Below are positions 51,452 through 62,332 of a stretch of 64,000 nt of DNA, one piece after another. The number at the start of each line of letters is the position of its first letter. The first letter of the stretch is position 1. The notes under the pieces are model-generated. The model did not search any database, had not been told where the DNA came from, and saw only the letters and a program-made list of their open reading frames with translations. The DNA is from Haematococcus lacustris (Eukaryota; Chlorophyta; Chlorophyceae; Chlamydomonadales; Haematococcaceae), in the NCBI GenBank assembly GCA_030144725.1, contig JASKMD010000006.1, forward strand, positions 5,043,226 through 5,107,225. The letters run 5' to 3'. A program made the translations under genes and the position numbers.

Positions 51452-53689
51452 TCATGGTAACGCAGGGACAGTTACATGCACGGCAATGACCGGTGACACC
51501 ACCGCTGAGAACCATGCCACCATGTAGCGCAGCAGGAAACGATGCACTGCTGCTGCCGGCTGGGACCCATCCTCCACGTGGCAAACCAGCCGCCCTCCCA
51601 CTATTTTGGCAGCCTCAGCCTCAGCTCTTCCTAGGCCTGCCCGGACGTCCTGCTGCACCACCGTGGGCCGGGCCCCTCTCAGCTGCCCTCCAGGCGATGT
51701 GTGTTCCATGCTGCTGTGTGGCCCACACTGCCCTGCACTGAGCAGCTCACTAGACAGTTGCTGCTGCTGCACAGCCTCAGGTGCCTCACTTAGGCTCTGC
51801 TGCACACTGGGTAGCCCATTGAGACGCTGCAGCCCCTCCCTAACACTCCATACCGCTCCCTCCCACTGCCTTGCTCTGGGCACTGAGGCCTGGGTCGGCT
51901 GCTGCTGCATGCCACCCTCAGCCCCTGTGGGCTTAGCACTGGGAGGTGGCGGCGGCTGGGTGCTGGGCAGTGCGCCATCCCCCAGCATGGTCTGCAGCAG
52001 CTGGGCGGTCTGGCAGGGGTGCAGCATGTACCAGTGGCTGGCCTGGGTGCCGGGCAGCAAGGGGTGGGCCTGCGCTCACCAGGCAAGGTGCTGGGTGAGC
52101 TTGGTCAGCGAAGAGGGGGTAACCCTAACCTAAACCCATGCCTCAGCTTCAGGCCCCCCAGCACAGGCCTGGAGCACATGCCCGCACCTGGTGCTGAACT
52201 GCTGCAGAGCCTGTGTGAGCTACTCAGCTGGCGTCAGGGAGCTGTGGGTAAAGCTGGCTGGCGTGCTACAGCCCATTTGCTGCGTTCCCTGTCATACCCT
52301 ACTCCCGCTACTGCTTGACCTGATTTGACCCTTATGCTGCAGGTGTCAGGGACACCCACCAACCAGGTGTAGTGCCTGCTTGGTGCCTCCAGCCCTTCAT
52401 TACACAGACACTTGCCTCCCCCTCCCCTTCCCCCTCACCTGACCCTGACGCTCACCCTCACATCACCCTCACTCCACCCAAACCCTCACCCTTACCCTTA
52501 CCCTCACTCCACCCTCACCCTCACTCCACCCCGCCCCTGCCCTGTCTACCTGGTACCTCTCACACCTCAGGTGACAGGAAGGCCCACTCAGCTGCGGCCC
52601 TGGCTTTGCAGGCCTGCCAGCCAGGCAGCGCCTCCGCCAGGTCTGCCAGGCTCATCACCCGCCCCCCTGCAGGGGCACGACCGCAGGGCTGGTGTGCAGC
52701 ACAGGGCCATGTCTCTGGCCTGCTGAGACCTGCAGCAGAGCGGCCCTGCATCGCATGACAGCTAAGCCATCACAGGCTGACTAGGCAAACCATCGTCATG
52801 TCACCACCATCATCACCCCAGGCTGACCTTCATACCCTGACACAGGTGTACACAACAACTTGCCTAGTTTTGACCACCCTGGTTTTGGTTCTCTCGTTTC
52901 TACCAAAACAACCAGTTGCATTCCCATGCATCACATCGTAAGGTGGTTGCTAGGGTGGCTGTCAGGGCGCGTCATGTTTGTGCGCTGTGAGAGGTGGGAT
53001 GTGTAAGGTGGATGTGTAGGGTGTGGGGCTGCAGCGCACCTACCTTGGCACCAGCCCCTCAGGAAGAGGGTGGGCACCTGGTAGGTGGGGTGCCACACAG
53101 CGTGCAGCTCCAGGCAGGGCGCTGCGGGCTGGATCTCAGCTGGCAGTGATGCTTCATCAGCTGCCGCCTGGGTGGTGATCTCGTCAGGCAGGGTGTCAGC
53201 CAGGGGCCTGAGGGGAGATGGCCCGGGCACGGGTGGCTGTCCAGGCAGCAGCAGGGCTGGCATTCTCAGGTAGAGCACACCCTGCGGGCAGCGACACACA
53301 CGTGCCAGCATCAGGGTCAGTGCGTGGCTCTCTTGTGCGCTCAACAACACTAATGCATTAAGTGTAAATGATGCCTAGCTTCTGGCAAGCACCACTGGGC
53401 ACCTGGCACCTGGTGGACAGCAGGTCATTATGGTGGCGGCTGATGCACTCTCTAACAACAGGTCGGTCTTGTGACAGGGGCATGAGGGGCCAGCAGTTGT
53501 CATAGATTAGCAGTGGCATCACACGCATCAGGACAGGGTTAGCACGACACCTGCTTGGCCGCTGACCTGAGGCTCGAAGATGGTGGTTTGTGAACAAAGC
53601 TCCCAGCTGGCCTCAGTGTTGGGACGCAGGGTGTGCCAGTGTTGGCAGAACGCCACTGCAGCATGTCTAAAGATGGAGTAGCTCAGCAT
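51452..53689 (-). CDS. ATG10: Autophagy E2-like enzyme ATG10
   Basis: E2-like enzyme that transfers ATG12 to ATG5 in autophagosome formation in the cytosol. Exons 53567-53689, 53044-53281, 52566-52666 and 51452-52069 join in phase to 359 residues. The core follows family order. An N-terminal helix FRHAAVAFCQHW comes first. The central strand pair is HPTYQVPTLFLRGW, matching the family's 'YxVPVLYFR'. Then come GGRVMSLADL and HPLLP...WYMLHPC; the Cys of HPC (residue 173, codon 52013-52015) is the expected active site. The C-terminus is VAWFSAVVSPVIAVHV. A Ser/Gln/Pro-rich insertion of about 140 residues sits between HPC and the last helix, making it longer than the plant or animal protein (about 220-230). 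The start at 53689 is the only ATG before the conserved helix in this exon. Confidence 0.88.
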
Positions 53690-53721
53690 GACGTCTTCCT
53701 ACAGCCCGCTGCTGGTCCTCA

Positions 53722-54058
53722 CTAGAGCCATCCCACTGCCTCAAAGTAGGGTCGTAAGAAGGAGTGCCGCTGTGCCAGCCGGCTGACGACAAGGGCGAGG
53801 AGAGCGTCAAACAACAGCCACTTCAACCAGGGAGTAAACTCCTGCAGCCAGCATTTGGCTGGTTGATGCACGGCACAGCATGCAGTGGACATGTTGCACC
53901 GTCTCCCGTACCTCGACACAGAGCTGCAAGAGGAGCCACAGCCTCTTTGCGATGAGATGGACCCAAAGTGGAAGTCCTGTCTTCTTTAGTTTCGGTCCTT
54001 GCCTGGCAGATGGATCGCTGGGTTGAGAAGGCGCTTCAGCGAGCTCACTCGATTCCAT
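53722..54058 (-). CDS. Small hydrophobic protein upstream of ATG10
   Basis: Two exons, 53912-54058 and 53722-53841, give 88 residues ending GWL-TAG. The N-terminal third is polar (MESSELAEAPSQPSDPS), followed by a basic turn and two hydrophobic segments (IAKRLWLLLQLCV and LKWLLFDALLALVV), so it is probably a membrane protein. The family is not recognised. Its stop codon is only 32 bp before the ATG10 start on the same strand, leaving no room for a separate promoter and poly(A) site. A shared bicistronic mRNA is the simplest reading. Alternatively the two exons are 5' UTR or uORF of ATG10. Confidence 0.6.
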
Positions 54059-54389
54059 CTCACTGCTGCTCCTCCTGCGCCGCCCGACAGTGCCAGCAGT
54101 GTGAGGCCATTGTTTTGAAAAATGCGCATTCCACGTTGTGCAATTCTGCGGTTGAGACCATTTGGGGGGGGGTGATGTAGGGCCTTCAGCAGGAAGTTCC
54201 CCCAGTGCTGAGACCCTCTGCGTCCCCTATCACTCGTTCAGCGAGGCAGCGCAGAGTTTTGTGCATGTTTGAACTTGCGAGTAAGCATAGCAACAGTCAT
54301 CATAGCTCTTCTTGCATCTTGCTGAACAGTTTTGTCACAACTGTCACATTTACGCACATAACGATTGCCTTGACTGCCTCACACTGTGT

Positions 54390-54394
54390 TTACA
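54390..54394 (-). terminator. TGTAA signal, candidate for cytochrome c mRNA
   Basis: TTACA on the plus strand (TGTAA on the minus strand), 256 nt after the cytochrome c stop codon and 332 nt before the next start codon. Spacing suits an algal 3' UTR. Confidence 0.4.
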
Positions 54395-54649
54395 CAGCTG
54401 AGCGGCATGTGCTGCCAGCTAAATGTTAGATCCGCAGCAGTGCCAAACGGTGAAGTTAACATGACAAATCACCAGCAGGCTAATCACAAGAAACAGGCAG
54501 GTCACCAGCACTCATGTAGACAGACCATAGCCGGATTGCCTCCAAGAGTGTCATGCTCACAAATGTATGATCTAACCACAGCGTCCAGATTCCAGTGGCA
54601 CACCACACAACAAAAGCGCTCATCAATCTTGCTACGTTCATCCCAACAC

Positions 54650-55514
54650 TCATGCGGTAGCCTGCTTGAGGAATGCGATCAGGTCATTACGATCCTCAGG
54701 CTTCTTCAAGCCGGCGAAGACCATCTTGGTACCTGCAGGCAATCACGCATGCCAGTCAACCAGCTAATGTCAGCACCTGGGCCTCCCAGGCTAACAAAGC
54801 TAAGATGCCATTCAGGTGGCATCATGTCTGGTGCTAGTGCTGAGCCAAGGAGCTTGGCTGAAATCTGACAGCACCTGGGATGTACTTCTTGGGGTTGAGC
54901 AAGTAATCAAACAGGGTCTCCTCCGACCATGTGATGGAGGCCTCCTTATTGGACTTTGAGTACGCAAAGCCAGCTGTTGTGCCCGATACACGGCCGAACA
55001 GGCCACCGAGGTTAGGCCCCTGCGAGTGTGCCGGCATGCAAATATCACGTAGAGCAGCTCTACCATATTCGTGACATCCAACCATTTGCAGTTCTGGCTG
55101 CAATGCCAAGTTTACGACTTCTGCACTGCAAGCGGTTGGTTGGCCAGCTGATTTGAGCTGAGCTGCGTCGCTGAGCGAGTCGCAGTGCTAAGCTAAGTGA
55201 TGGTCTGAATGCGAGATACAACAGGAGCCTGAGCGGCGCGACACAAGCACACCTGCATGTGGCCTTGCCCCTTCTCGTAAGTATGGCATTGAGCGCACTG
55301 CGGAGCAGGTCACGTAGAACCGCATAAGAGTGGGGTCGCGACCAGGAGTTGCACGTCTACCCTTCCTCGCCGAAAGCTGCACGCCAAGGCCGCCGCACCT
55401 TTGTCTTGAAGATCTGCAGTGCAACAGCATTCTCTGTTGTACAAGTATCTCGCTAAATTGCGGTCGTGACGTGCTGCGTCCACGACTTACCTTCTGTCCG
55501 TTCTCCACCGACAT
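54650..55514 (-). CDS. CYC1: Cytochrome c, mitochondrial electron carrier
   Basis: Soluble haem protein of the mitochondrial intermembrane space that moves electrons from complex III to complex IV. Exons 55491-55514, 55399-55413, 55253-55297, 54875-55019 and 54650-54732 join to 103 residues. The haem site is CAQCH (Cys14, Cys17, His18), and the other axial ligand is Met80 in [16 protein letters not shown] and [10 protein letters not shown] are also kept, as is the C-terminal [10 protein letters not shown]. Exon 2 is only 15 nt (IFKTK). The N-terminus, MSVENGQK, lacks the longer leader common in plant cytochromes c. Val20 of the usual HTVEKG is Tyr here. The identity is certain and the start is well supported. 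Confidence 0.97.
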
Positions 55515-56128
55515 AGCGACTATACTATTGAGTAGAAGAAGAGCGTTCCGACTGAGCTATGCTGCAAGGACAGCGAATGACCAGACAAAAATGGTCGGAG
55601 TGAGACTAGGACAGCGTCCTGTGGCATGAAGTGCCTGCTCGCACTGCCCGCACGCTTCGTTTATCGTGACTACCAGCATCTCTGCATTCCATAATGGCCA
55701 ACATTAATTTCTACACATCCTAACCTGACTGGAATGAGACTGGAATGCAACTCCTGAACCACACAGCCCTCATGCTACAGCATGAGGTGGAATCGAACAG
55801 CAGCAGCGAGGCAGCAACATATACTAAGAATTTTCGTGTTTGTCATACACATGTACACATATTTCATATTCATACACATATTTCACATTCACTTCACGTC
55901 CACATTCGCTTCAGCAGACTGAGTTCTTTGCTGCTACGACTCCTTACCACATGCAAAGCACACAGGTCAGGTGCCAGGTGTCAATGATAAGCTCTCAGCC
56001 TGTGTTTGATTATCAGGTGTCAGCTGTCAGGCCAGGCGCTGGTGGGATAATATAACACAGCCACCCCACTGGGCAGCAGGCTTATGTCACTGTGGTGTGC
56101 CCAGCCCCAGCCCCTGCCCCGTCTGCCG
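55515..56128. other. Intergenic, cytochrome c promoter and RPAP2 3' UTR
   Basis: 614 bp between two genes read in the same direction. It holds AT-rich CACATATTTCATATTCATAC-like repeats (55850-55885) and no exon. No TATA or other defined promoter motif can be asserted. Confidence 0.4.
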
Positions 56129-59100
56129 TTAGTCATGTGCCAGTAGGTCTACAAGCGCCGACAAATGCGGCAAACTGAAGCCCGTGTCCAGAAGCAGTGT
56201 CCCCAGCCTTGATGTAGCTGGCCCCTGCTCCCCACCCTCTCCACCCCCACCCTTTGTCCCAACTCCTGCAGCCGATGCCTCAAACGCCTGGCTGAGGCTG
56301 GAGAGGCGAGCCGATGCCAGCGCCCGCAGCAGAGCCAGGGTCAGCAGCCTAAGCTGGCCCTGGGAAAGAGAGGGCAGCGGCCCAGGAAACACCATTGTGC
56401 GCAGCACCTCGCTCAGGCGCTGCCAGATGTCGGACTGTGGCACCCCGATGTGCAGGACCCGGCTCACCTCCGACACATGGCACTCAAGCTGGCATGCAAG
56501 CGCAGAGCGCGCTTGCATTTCTCGGGAGTCCGGGTTGAGGGCCGACTTAGCTGCGACCAGGCCAGGCTGCCCGGCTCCTGCTCCCCCAGCTTTGCGATTG
56601 TCGCGCGCACCCGCGAGGTCACACCCCATCACACCCTCCACCGCGTCCTCCGGCTGCTGCAGTTGCTGCTGGTCCACACCTCCGTCCTCCTGCCCGCCCT
56701 GTCCCTGCCCACCCACTCCTGCTGCAGGCCCTGCAGTGGTTTGCCTGGCTGCAGGCTGAGGGTCGTGGGTAGCCAGGTAGGCAAGGGTGTGCCTCGTGAC
56801 CCAGCTGCTGAGGAGTGACCACAGCATGTTGAAGGGTGACAGTGTAACCCGGTAGGCCTTGGGTGGGGGCCCAAAGAAGGGAGCCGCACTTGCATAGCTA
56901 AGGTCAGCATCATCACTGTTGGCAGCGCCGTCGCTCGCGTCTCCCCCCCACTCCCCATCCTGGTCCGACCAGCCCTCCTCCTCCTCCCCAATGGTTTTCA
57001 AGCGCGCTGCCTTGCGCCTCGGGAGCTCCCCTGCTGCCCCGCTGGCTTCATCAGTGTGACCACCATCCCCATCACTCTCACTCCCCTCATCACTCACACT
57101 CTCCCAGCCACCATGCCCCGCAGCATTGTTCTCGTCCTCCTCCTCTTCCCCATTCCCCTCCATGGCTGCCCTGTATTCATGTTTGTGTGATGAGCTATGT
57201 GAGGTGTGACCAGATGTACGGGGTGCGTGCAAGGCCTTGCCAGTGTGACCTCGGCGGTGCGCCACCTCTGGCAGCGGCTCCTCGTCTTCACTGCTCTCAC
57301 TCTCCTGGTAGTGCTGCATCACACTCTGGGTGTAATCTACCTGCTGGGCCTGCATGAAGGCAGCAGCGGGTGCTGAACATCTGAGGTTGGAAAAGTGTGA
57401 GACTGTTCTCTCACGGCGCAGCGTCTCTCCAACCCCCCTGACCCGGCCTATCACTCCCCACCCTACCCCACCGCCCTACACCGCACCTCTTCTGGCACCC
57501 AGCCGCCCCCTCTCCCCCTCCCCCTCCCCTCCCCTCCCTTTCATACACCAGCAGCATGCACAGTGACCCACCCCTCACCTGGCCCATCAAGCTAGTGCCA
57601 GGGGGTGCGCTGCTGCGGATGTGCACCAGCTGGGGCGCGCCGCCAGCCAGCCTTGAGCCTGACCCAGCGCTAGCCATGTCGCCCACTGCCTCAAACGGAA
57701 GCTGCTCCCGGAGGGGGCCGGAACCCAGATCAGGCAACGTGTGCCCTGTGTGCTGTGCTCCAGCCAGGGCTGATGAGGGGGCGGTAGCTGGGCTGACAGG
57801 GCCTAGTGCGGGGGCAGGGCCAGGGGCAGCGGCTGAGGTGGTGCGAGTTTGCACAGGAGATCTGGTGGTGGAGGTGAGCAGCACAGGCTTGGGTGTGGGG
57901 GGTGAGGGCAGCAGCACCACTGACCGGCGCTGCACAGGCAATAGTGGGGCTAGGCGCCTCCGGGGGGCGGGAGGGCTCCCTGCCCCTGCCCCTGCCCCTG
58001 CCCCTGCCCCTGCCCCTGCCCCTGCCCCTGCCCGCTGAGCCCCAGGACTGGCAGGCTTGCCCAGTGCCAGTGATGGTGGCTGAGCAGCAAGAGGCCCCTG
58101 ACCCTCCTCAGCTTCCAGGTCAGAGGAGCTGCCTGGAAGCTGCCCAGTTGGGGCAGGGGCAGTACTGTAGGCAGAGGGGGGAGCCTGGGCCCTGCAGCCA
58201 CTGAGTCCAGGGGCCAGGGCAGGGCCAGGGATGGGTGCAGCAGCAGCAGTGAGGGGTGAGGGGGTGGGGTTAGGGGGAAGGCTGGACTCATGCTCATGCC
58301 CAGCAGAGATGGGGACGCTGGTCAGGGTGAGGCTGGGCCCCTCTGGGCCTTGAGCTGCTGCGTGGTCAGGCTGGCTGGCAGCAGCAGGTGGTGGTGTCGG
58401 GTGGGCGGGTGGGTGGGTGAGTGGGTGGTGGGGGGCGGTGAGCACTGGCACCCCCTTGCCCCCGGCTGCAGGGGGGAACCACAGCCGCAGAGCACCCATC
58501 GCCCTGGGCACCTGGCCTGCGCCATAGCCCTCTTCCTGCTGGCAACCCTGATTCTCGCCTAGCACCTGCCCAGGACCTCCTTTAGCACCCTGCTGCTGCT
58601 GCCCCTGGCGCTGCTGCTGGGGGTTTGCTGCTGGAGGGGCCTGCTGCTCCTGCTGCTGCCCTTGCTGCTGCTGCTGCTGCTGCCCCTGGCGCTGCTGGCC
58701 CGGCCACTGCTGCGCCTGCAATGCCTGCCCAGGGCCTCGGCTGGACCCCTGCTGCTGCTGCTGCGGTGGCGGTGGCGGTGGCGGCAGCAGTGCCGCGGGT
58801 CTGCTGGTCAGCGGCTGTCCTGCCAGCACCTGGTGGACCTCCTGGGGGTCAGCCACCCGCAGCACACCGCGTATGCCCCCTGCCCCCAGCTCCCCCTCAC
58901 CGCCCTCCGCACACAGCCTGCCCCTCACCCCCCTGGCTGTTGAGCAGGCAGCCAGGGAGGCTGCTTGGCCTGCCCCTGCCCCTGGCCCTGGCCCTGGCCC
59001 TGGCCCTGGCCCTGGCGCAAGGTGGTGGTGGGCGCTGGTGGCGGTGACTGGGGTGGGGGTGGAAGGGGCCAGCTGCAGCTCCCCCTGACCCACCGCACCC

Positions 59101-62016
59101 TCCTCGTCCTCCTCTATACTGAACACCAGCACAGGGGCAGCGCTGCTGCTGCTGATGGCAGTACCGCTGCTGCTGCTGCTGCTGCTGCTGCCGCTGCTGC
59201 CGCTGCTGCTGCTGGGCGCTTGCTGCTGGAGGGGCCTCTTGCTGCTGCTGCTGCTGCTGCTGGAGTGAGGGACAGAGGCAGGGGATGGGTTTGGAGGGAC
59301 TGCAGCCAAGGATGGCTGGACAAGGTGTGAGGCGGGTGTGATGACGTCAGAGGGGCTGGGCACCCCTGCTGCTGCTGCTGTGGGCTGCATTGCATCTTGA
59401 GGGGGGCACACAGCAGCAGTGCCGGCTGGTGGCACAGGCACCTCAGCTGGGTAGTCAGGGGCAGCAGGGACAGCAGGGGCAGCAGCAGGGGCCTCAGGGG
59501 CAGGGTCCTCAGGGGCAGCAGCTGCTGGGGCAGGGGCCACAGGGTCCTCAGGGGCAAGACGTTGGCCACCATTCATGCTATCAGTCCCACTCAGCACCGG
59601 GGAGTTGTTGGCATGAGTTACAGCACTTGGGTGTGTGGTGGTTGAGGTGGTTACAGCTCCTGGCATGGGCAGGCTGACGTCCTCCACCAGCTGCACCCAG
59701 CTGCGGGCTGTGGCCCCAGGCTGTGGGGGGGGAGCAGCAGGACCCCCCATGGCAGGGGAGGTAGGGCGGTTAGGGAGCACGGGGGGGCCGGCAGCAGGGG
59801 GGTCCCCGGACCCAGGGCTGCAGCCAGCGCTGACCAGGGGCTCCTGGGGGGGGAGTGCAGGGGGAAGGGGGTGGGGGGCGCCTGGTAGGCAGGGTGGCAC
59901 ATGGCCAGGTGTAGAGGCGGCGCCTGCCTGAGGCTGCAAGGGGCTGGAGGGGTGAGAAGGGCCGATGGCAGGGGCGGCAAGGGAAGGGTCAACATATGCC
60001 CCTGCTCCTGTCCCACCCCCTGCCCCTGCCCCTGCCCCTGCCCCATTCCCTGTAGCCCCTGCCCCTGGCGCTTCAGGGGGTCCAGCCATGGCTGCCTCTG
60101 CCGCTTGTGCCACAGCAGCAGGAGGCGGGCCGAGGGGGGAGGCCAGGCTGCCCGGCACATACAGGCCCCACACCACTGGCTTTGCATCCCTGTGTGCAGC
60201 TGCCCCTGGCCCCCCACCCTGCCTGCTGCCCCTGGGCCCCCCACCTGCTCCTGCTCCGCCCCCTCCTGCCTCATCCCCCTCTGGCGCAGCAAACCTTACA
60301 GACCGCTCGCGATCGTGACTGCTGCTCTGAGACTTGCCAGGAAGCCCTCCTCCCTCCTGCCCTGGCCCCCCCACCTTCCCCACTGCAAGGCTACCTCGGC
60401 CCCCTGCCCCTGCCCACACACCAGCCTGCACCCCAGCCTGAGATCGGGGCACATAGCCTTCCACCGCTCTGCTCTCCCCCGCCCCTGACCTGGCTGCCAT
60501 GGCTGTTAGTGCTGCAGCTCCCTCAGCGGCACTCTTAGCAGCCTGATCAGGCAATCGCTCCACCACCTCAGCCAGCATCGTGGTCACACCCCCCACTGCG
60601 GCGGCAACTGAGGGGCCGGGGCGGGGGCCATGGCTTAGGAGCTGGGTGCGTCCCACTGGGCGTAGGCGCTGCAGGGTGGGGTGGGGTGGGGTGGGGTGGG
60701 GTGGGGTGGGGTGGGGTGGGGTGGGGTGGGGTGGGGTGGGGTGGGGTGGGGTGGGGTGGGGTGGGGTGGGGTGGGGTGGGGTGGGGTGGGGTGGGGTGGG
60801 GTGGGGTGGGGTGGGGTGGGGTGGGGTGGGGTGGGGTGGGGTGGGGTGGGGTGGGGTGGGGTGGGGTGGGGTGGGGTGGGGTGGGGTGGGGTGGGGTGGG
60901 GTGGGGTGGGGTGGGGTGGGGTGGGGTGGGGTGGGGTGCATATGTGTGTGTTTGTGTGTGCAATGCTGGCTGGCCAGCACCATGCAAGGGTGTCAGTGAG
61001 ACAACATAGTGATTCCACTGTTCAACTACCCATCCAACCACCTTCAGAGGGTCGCCCAGCTGGGCCGCATACTCCTCCAGCTGCTGCCAGCAGCTTTGGC
61101 CACAGAAGAACTGGCAGCTTCCTGGCAGCTCCACCACCTCCCCTGACCTGACGGCTCGTTGGGTGCTTGTTTTCAGCCTTGACCCTGCCACTGCTGTGTG
61201 TGACGCCCCCGCCCCCGCCCCTGCTGCAACGCCAGAGGCTGGCTCTGCACAGAGAGGGTTGCCGCACTTGCCCGCCAGGCTGCGCTCCTCTGCCACCTGC
61301 AGTCAGGCAGGCAGAGGGAGGGAGAGGCCGGGTGCGCTATACAGGTCTGGGTGCAAGGACCTCAGGCAGGCCAGTTGGCAAGCAGCACTCCAGGACCAGC
61401 GGGCAAAACCAAGGGGGCACGCAAGCAGCATCACGCTGCAAGGCACAGAGGACTGAGTGCTGAGAGAAAAGCCAGGGGCTGGGCGGCGGGCCAGGGGTCA
61501 GGGGTGAGGGGGGTCACACAGGGGGCTGGGAGCATGTGGGGGAGGTAAGGGAAGGCTGTGCTCCAGGGTGTCAGGCACCAGGGAGGGCCCAGGGGATCAG
61601 GCTGTGCCTCACAGCCAGGCCAACAGCTGGGCCGCACCTGCATCAGCTCCTCGCCTGTCAGCGGCGCTGCCAGCTGGCTGAGCTGCACCTGGCTGCTTGC
61701 CCCGCCCTCCAGCAGCTGCAGCATGGCTGCGAGTGCAACACGCCGCCGTTGGGCCTCTAGCACTGCAGCGGGGGGGGCCTGCCGAGCCGCCTCAGCTACC
61801 TCTGCGGGCAGCGGGGAGGACAGCAGGCAGGAAGGCAGTCATTCCAGCAGCAGCAGCAGCAGCATTGAGCTGTGCCTCCAGTGCCAGTAGCACAGAAAGC
61901 CAGCTGTAGGGCTCACCTGCTTCCAGAGTGCCAGGCACGCTGTCGTCGCCATATGGCGGGCCTTGTTTCCCAGCGGCTGGCTTCGTCTTGCGCCCTGGCT
62001 GCACTCGCGGCTTCAT
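56129..62016 (-). CDS. RPAP2: RPAP2/RTR1-type RNA polymerase II CTD phosphatase, giant form
   Basis: Homologue of RPAP2/Rtr1 (RIMA in plants), which dephosphorylates Ser5 of the RNA polymerase II tail and helps polymerase import. Exons 61917-62016, 61638-61801, 61042-61296, 57579-60668 and 56129-57349 join in phase to about 1,609 residues. Residues 34-88 are the N-terminal helices. Residues 92-157 are the RTR1 zinc finger: ERSLAGKCGNPLC ... FFCGQSC, with Cys99, Cys104, Cys153 and Cys157 in the family's CX4C...CX3C spacing. Exon 4 (1,030 codons) is Pro/Ala/Gly/Gln-rich with little order. Exon 5 has an acidic region and then a conserved C-terminal helical domain (SPFNMLWSLLSSWVTRHTLAYL; QLRLLTLALLRAL), as in plant homologues. 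Human RPAP2 has 612 residues, so most extra length is the low-complexity exon. Confidence 0.9.
57960..59300. repeat. Coding simple repeats within RPAP2 exon 4
   Basis: In-frame CCCCTG (57978-58034), GCTGCTG/CTGCTGCC (58600-58760, 59145-59270) and GGCCCT (58975-59018) runs encode Ala-Gly, Gln/Ser and Pro-Gly tracts. They probably account for much of the exon's length. Confidence 0.8.
60675..60938. repeat. GTGGG array abutting an RPAP2 3' splice site
   Basis: About 53 copies of GTGGG on the plus strand (ACCCC in the transcript), ending one base beyond the CTGCAG acceptor of RPAP2 exon 4 (60669-60674). It makes up most of the intron 60669-61041 and takes the place of the polypyrimidine tract. 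Frames of GWGGV or HPTPP across it are by-products. Confidence 0.95.
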
Positions 62017-62332
62017 TGGAGGAATACACCTCAGAGAAGAGCGGGAGAGCAGCGGCTGCTGGAAGACAGCGTGTGAGATACGAAACGGACACTCGCTCGG
62101 CCGGCCGACTAGAGAACGGTGGCAAAGGCTACTATTATATACATATGTGCGGCAAGAGCAAACAATCTAAGCAGTGTAACGTTTGAAGATAAAGATGAAG
62201 CTGATTGTGATTTTCATGACCAGATCATAATCATAGTTGTGCCTGTAATGCCACTATCACTGTCAGCCACCCCCTGATGAGCCCCTGTAAGGCTCGGCAG
62301 TGCAACTGCCTGAGCATCACATCGGCGTAGCC
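62017..62332. other. Intergenic, between the unidentified gene and RPAP2
   Basis: 316 bp between two minus-strand genes, so it should hold the RPAP2 promoter and the upstream gene's 3' UTR. No minus-strand TGTAA is visible; three TGTAA words occur on the plus strand (about 62176, 62244 and 62286). Confidence 0.4.

Noticed and set aside
56184..56759. Plus-strand frames opposite RPAP2 exons 4 and 5
   Set aside because: Antisense shadows. The minus strand has zinc-finger cysteines, consistent splice phases and conserved C-terminal helices.
60568..61018. Frames of GWGGV / HPTPP repeats
   Set aside because: By-products of the GTGGG array inside an RPAP2 intron.
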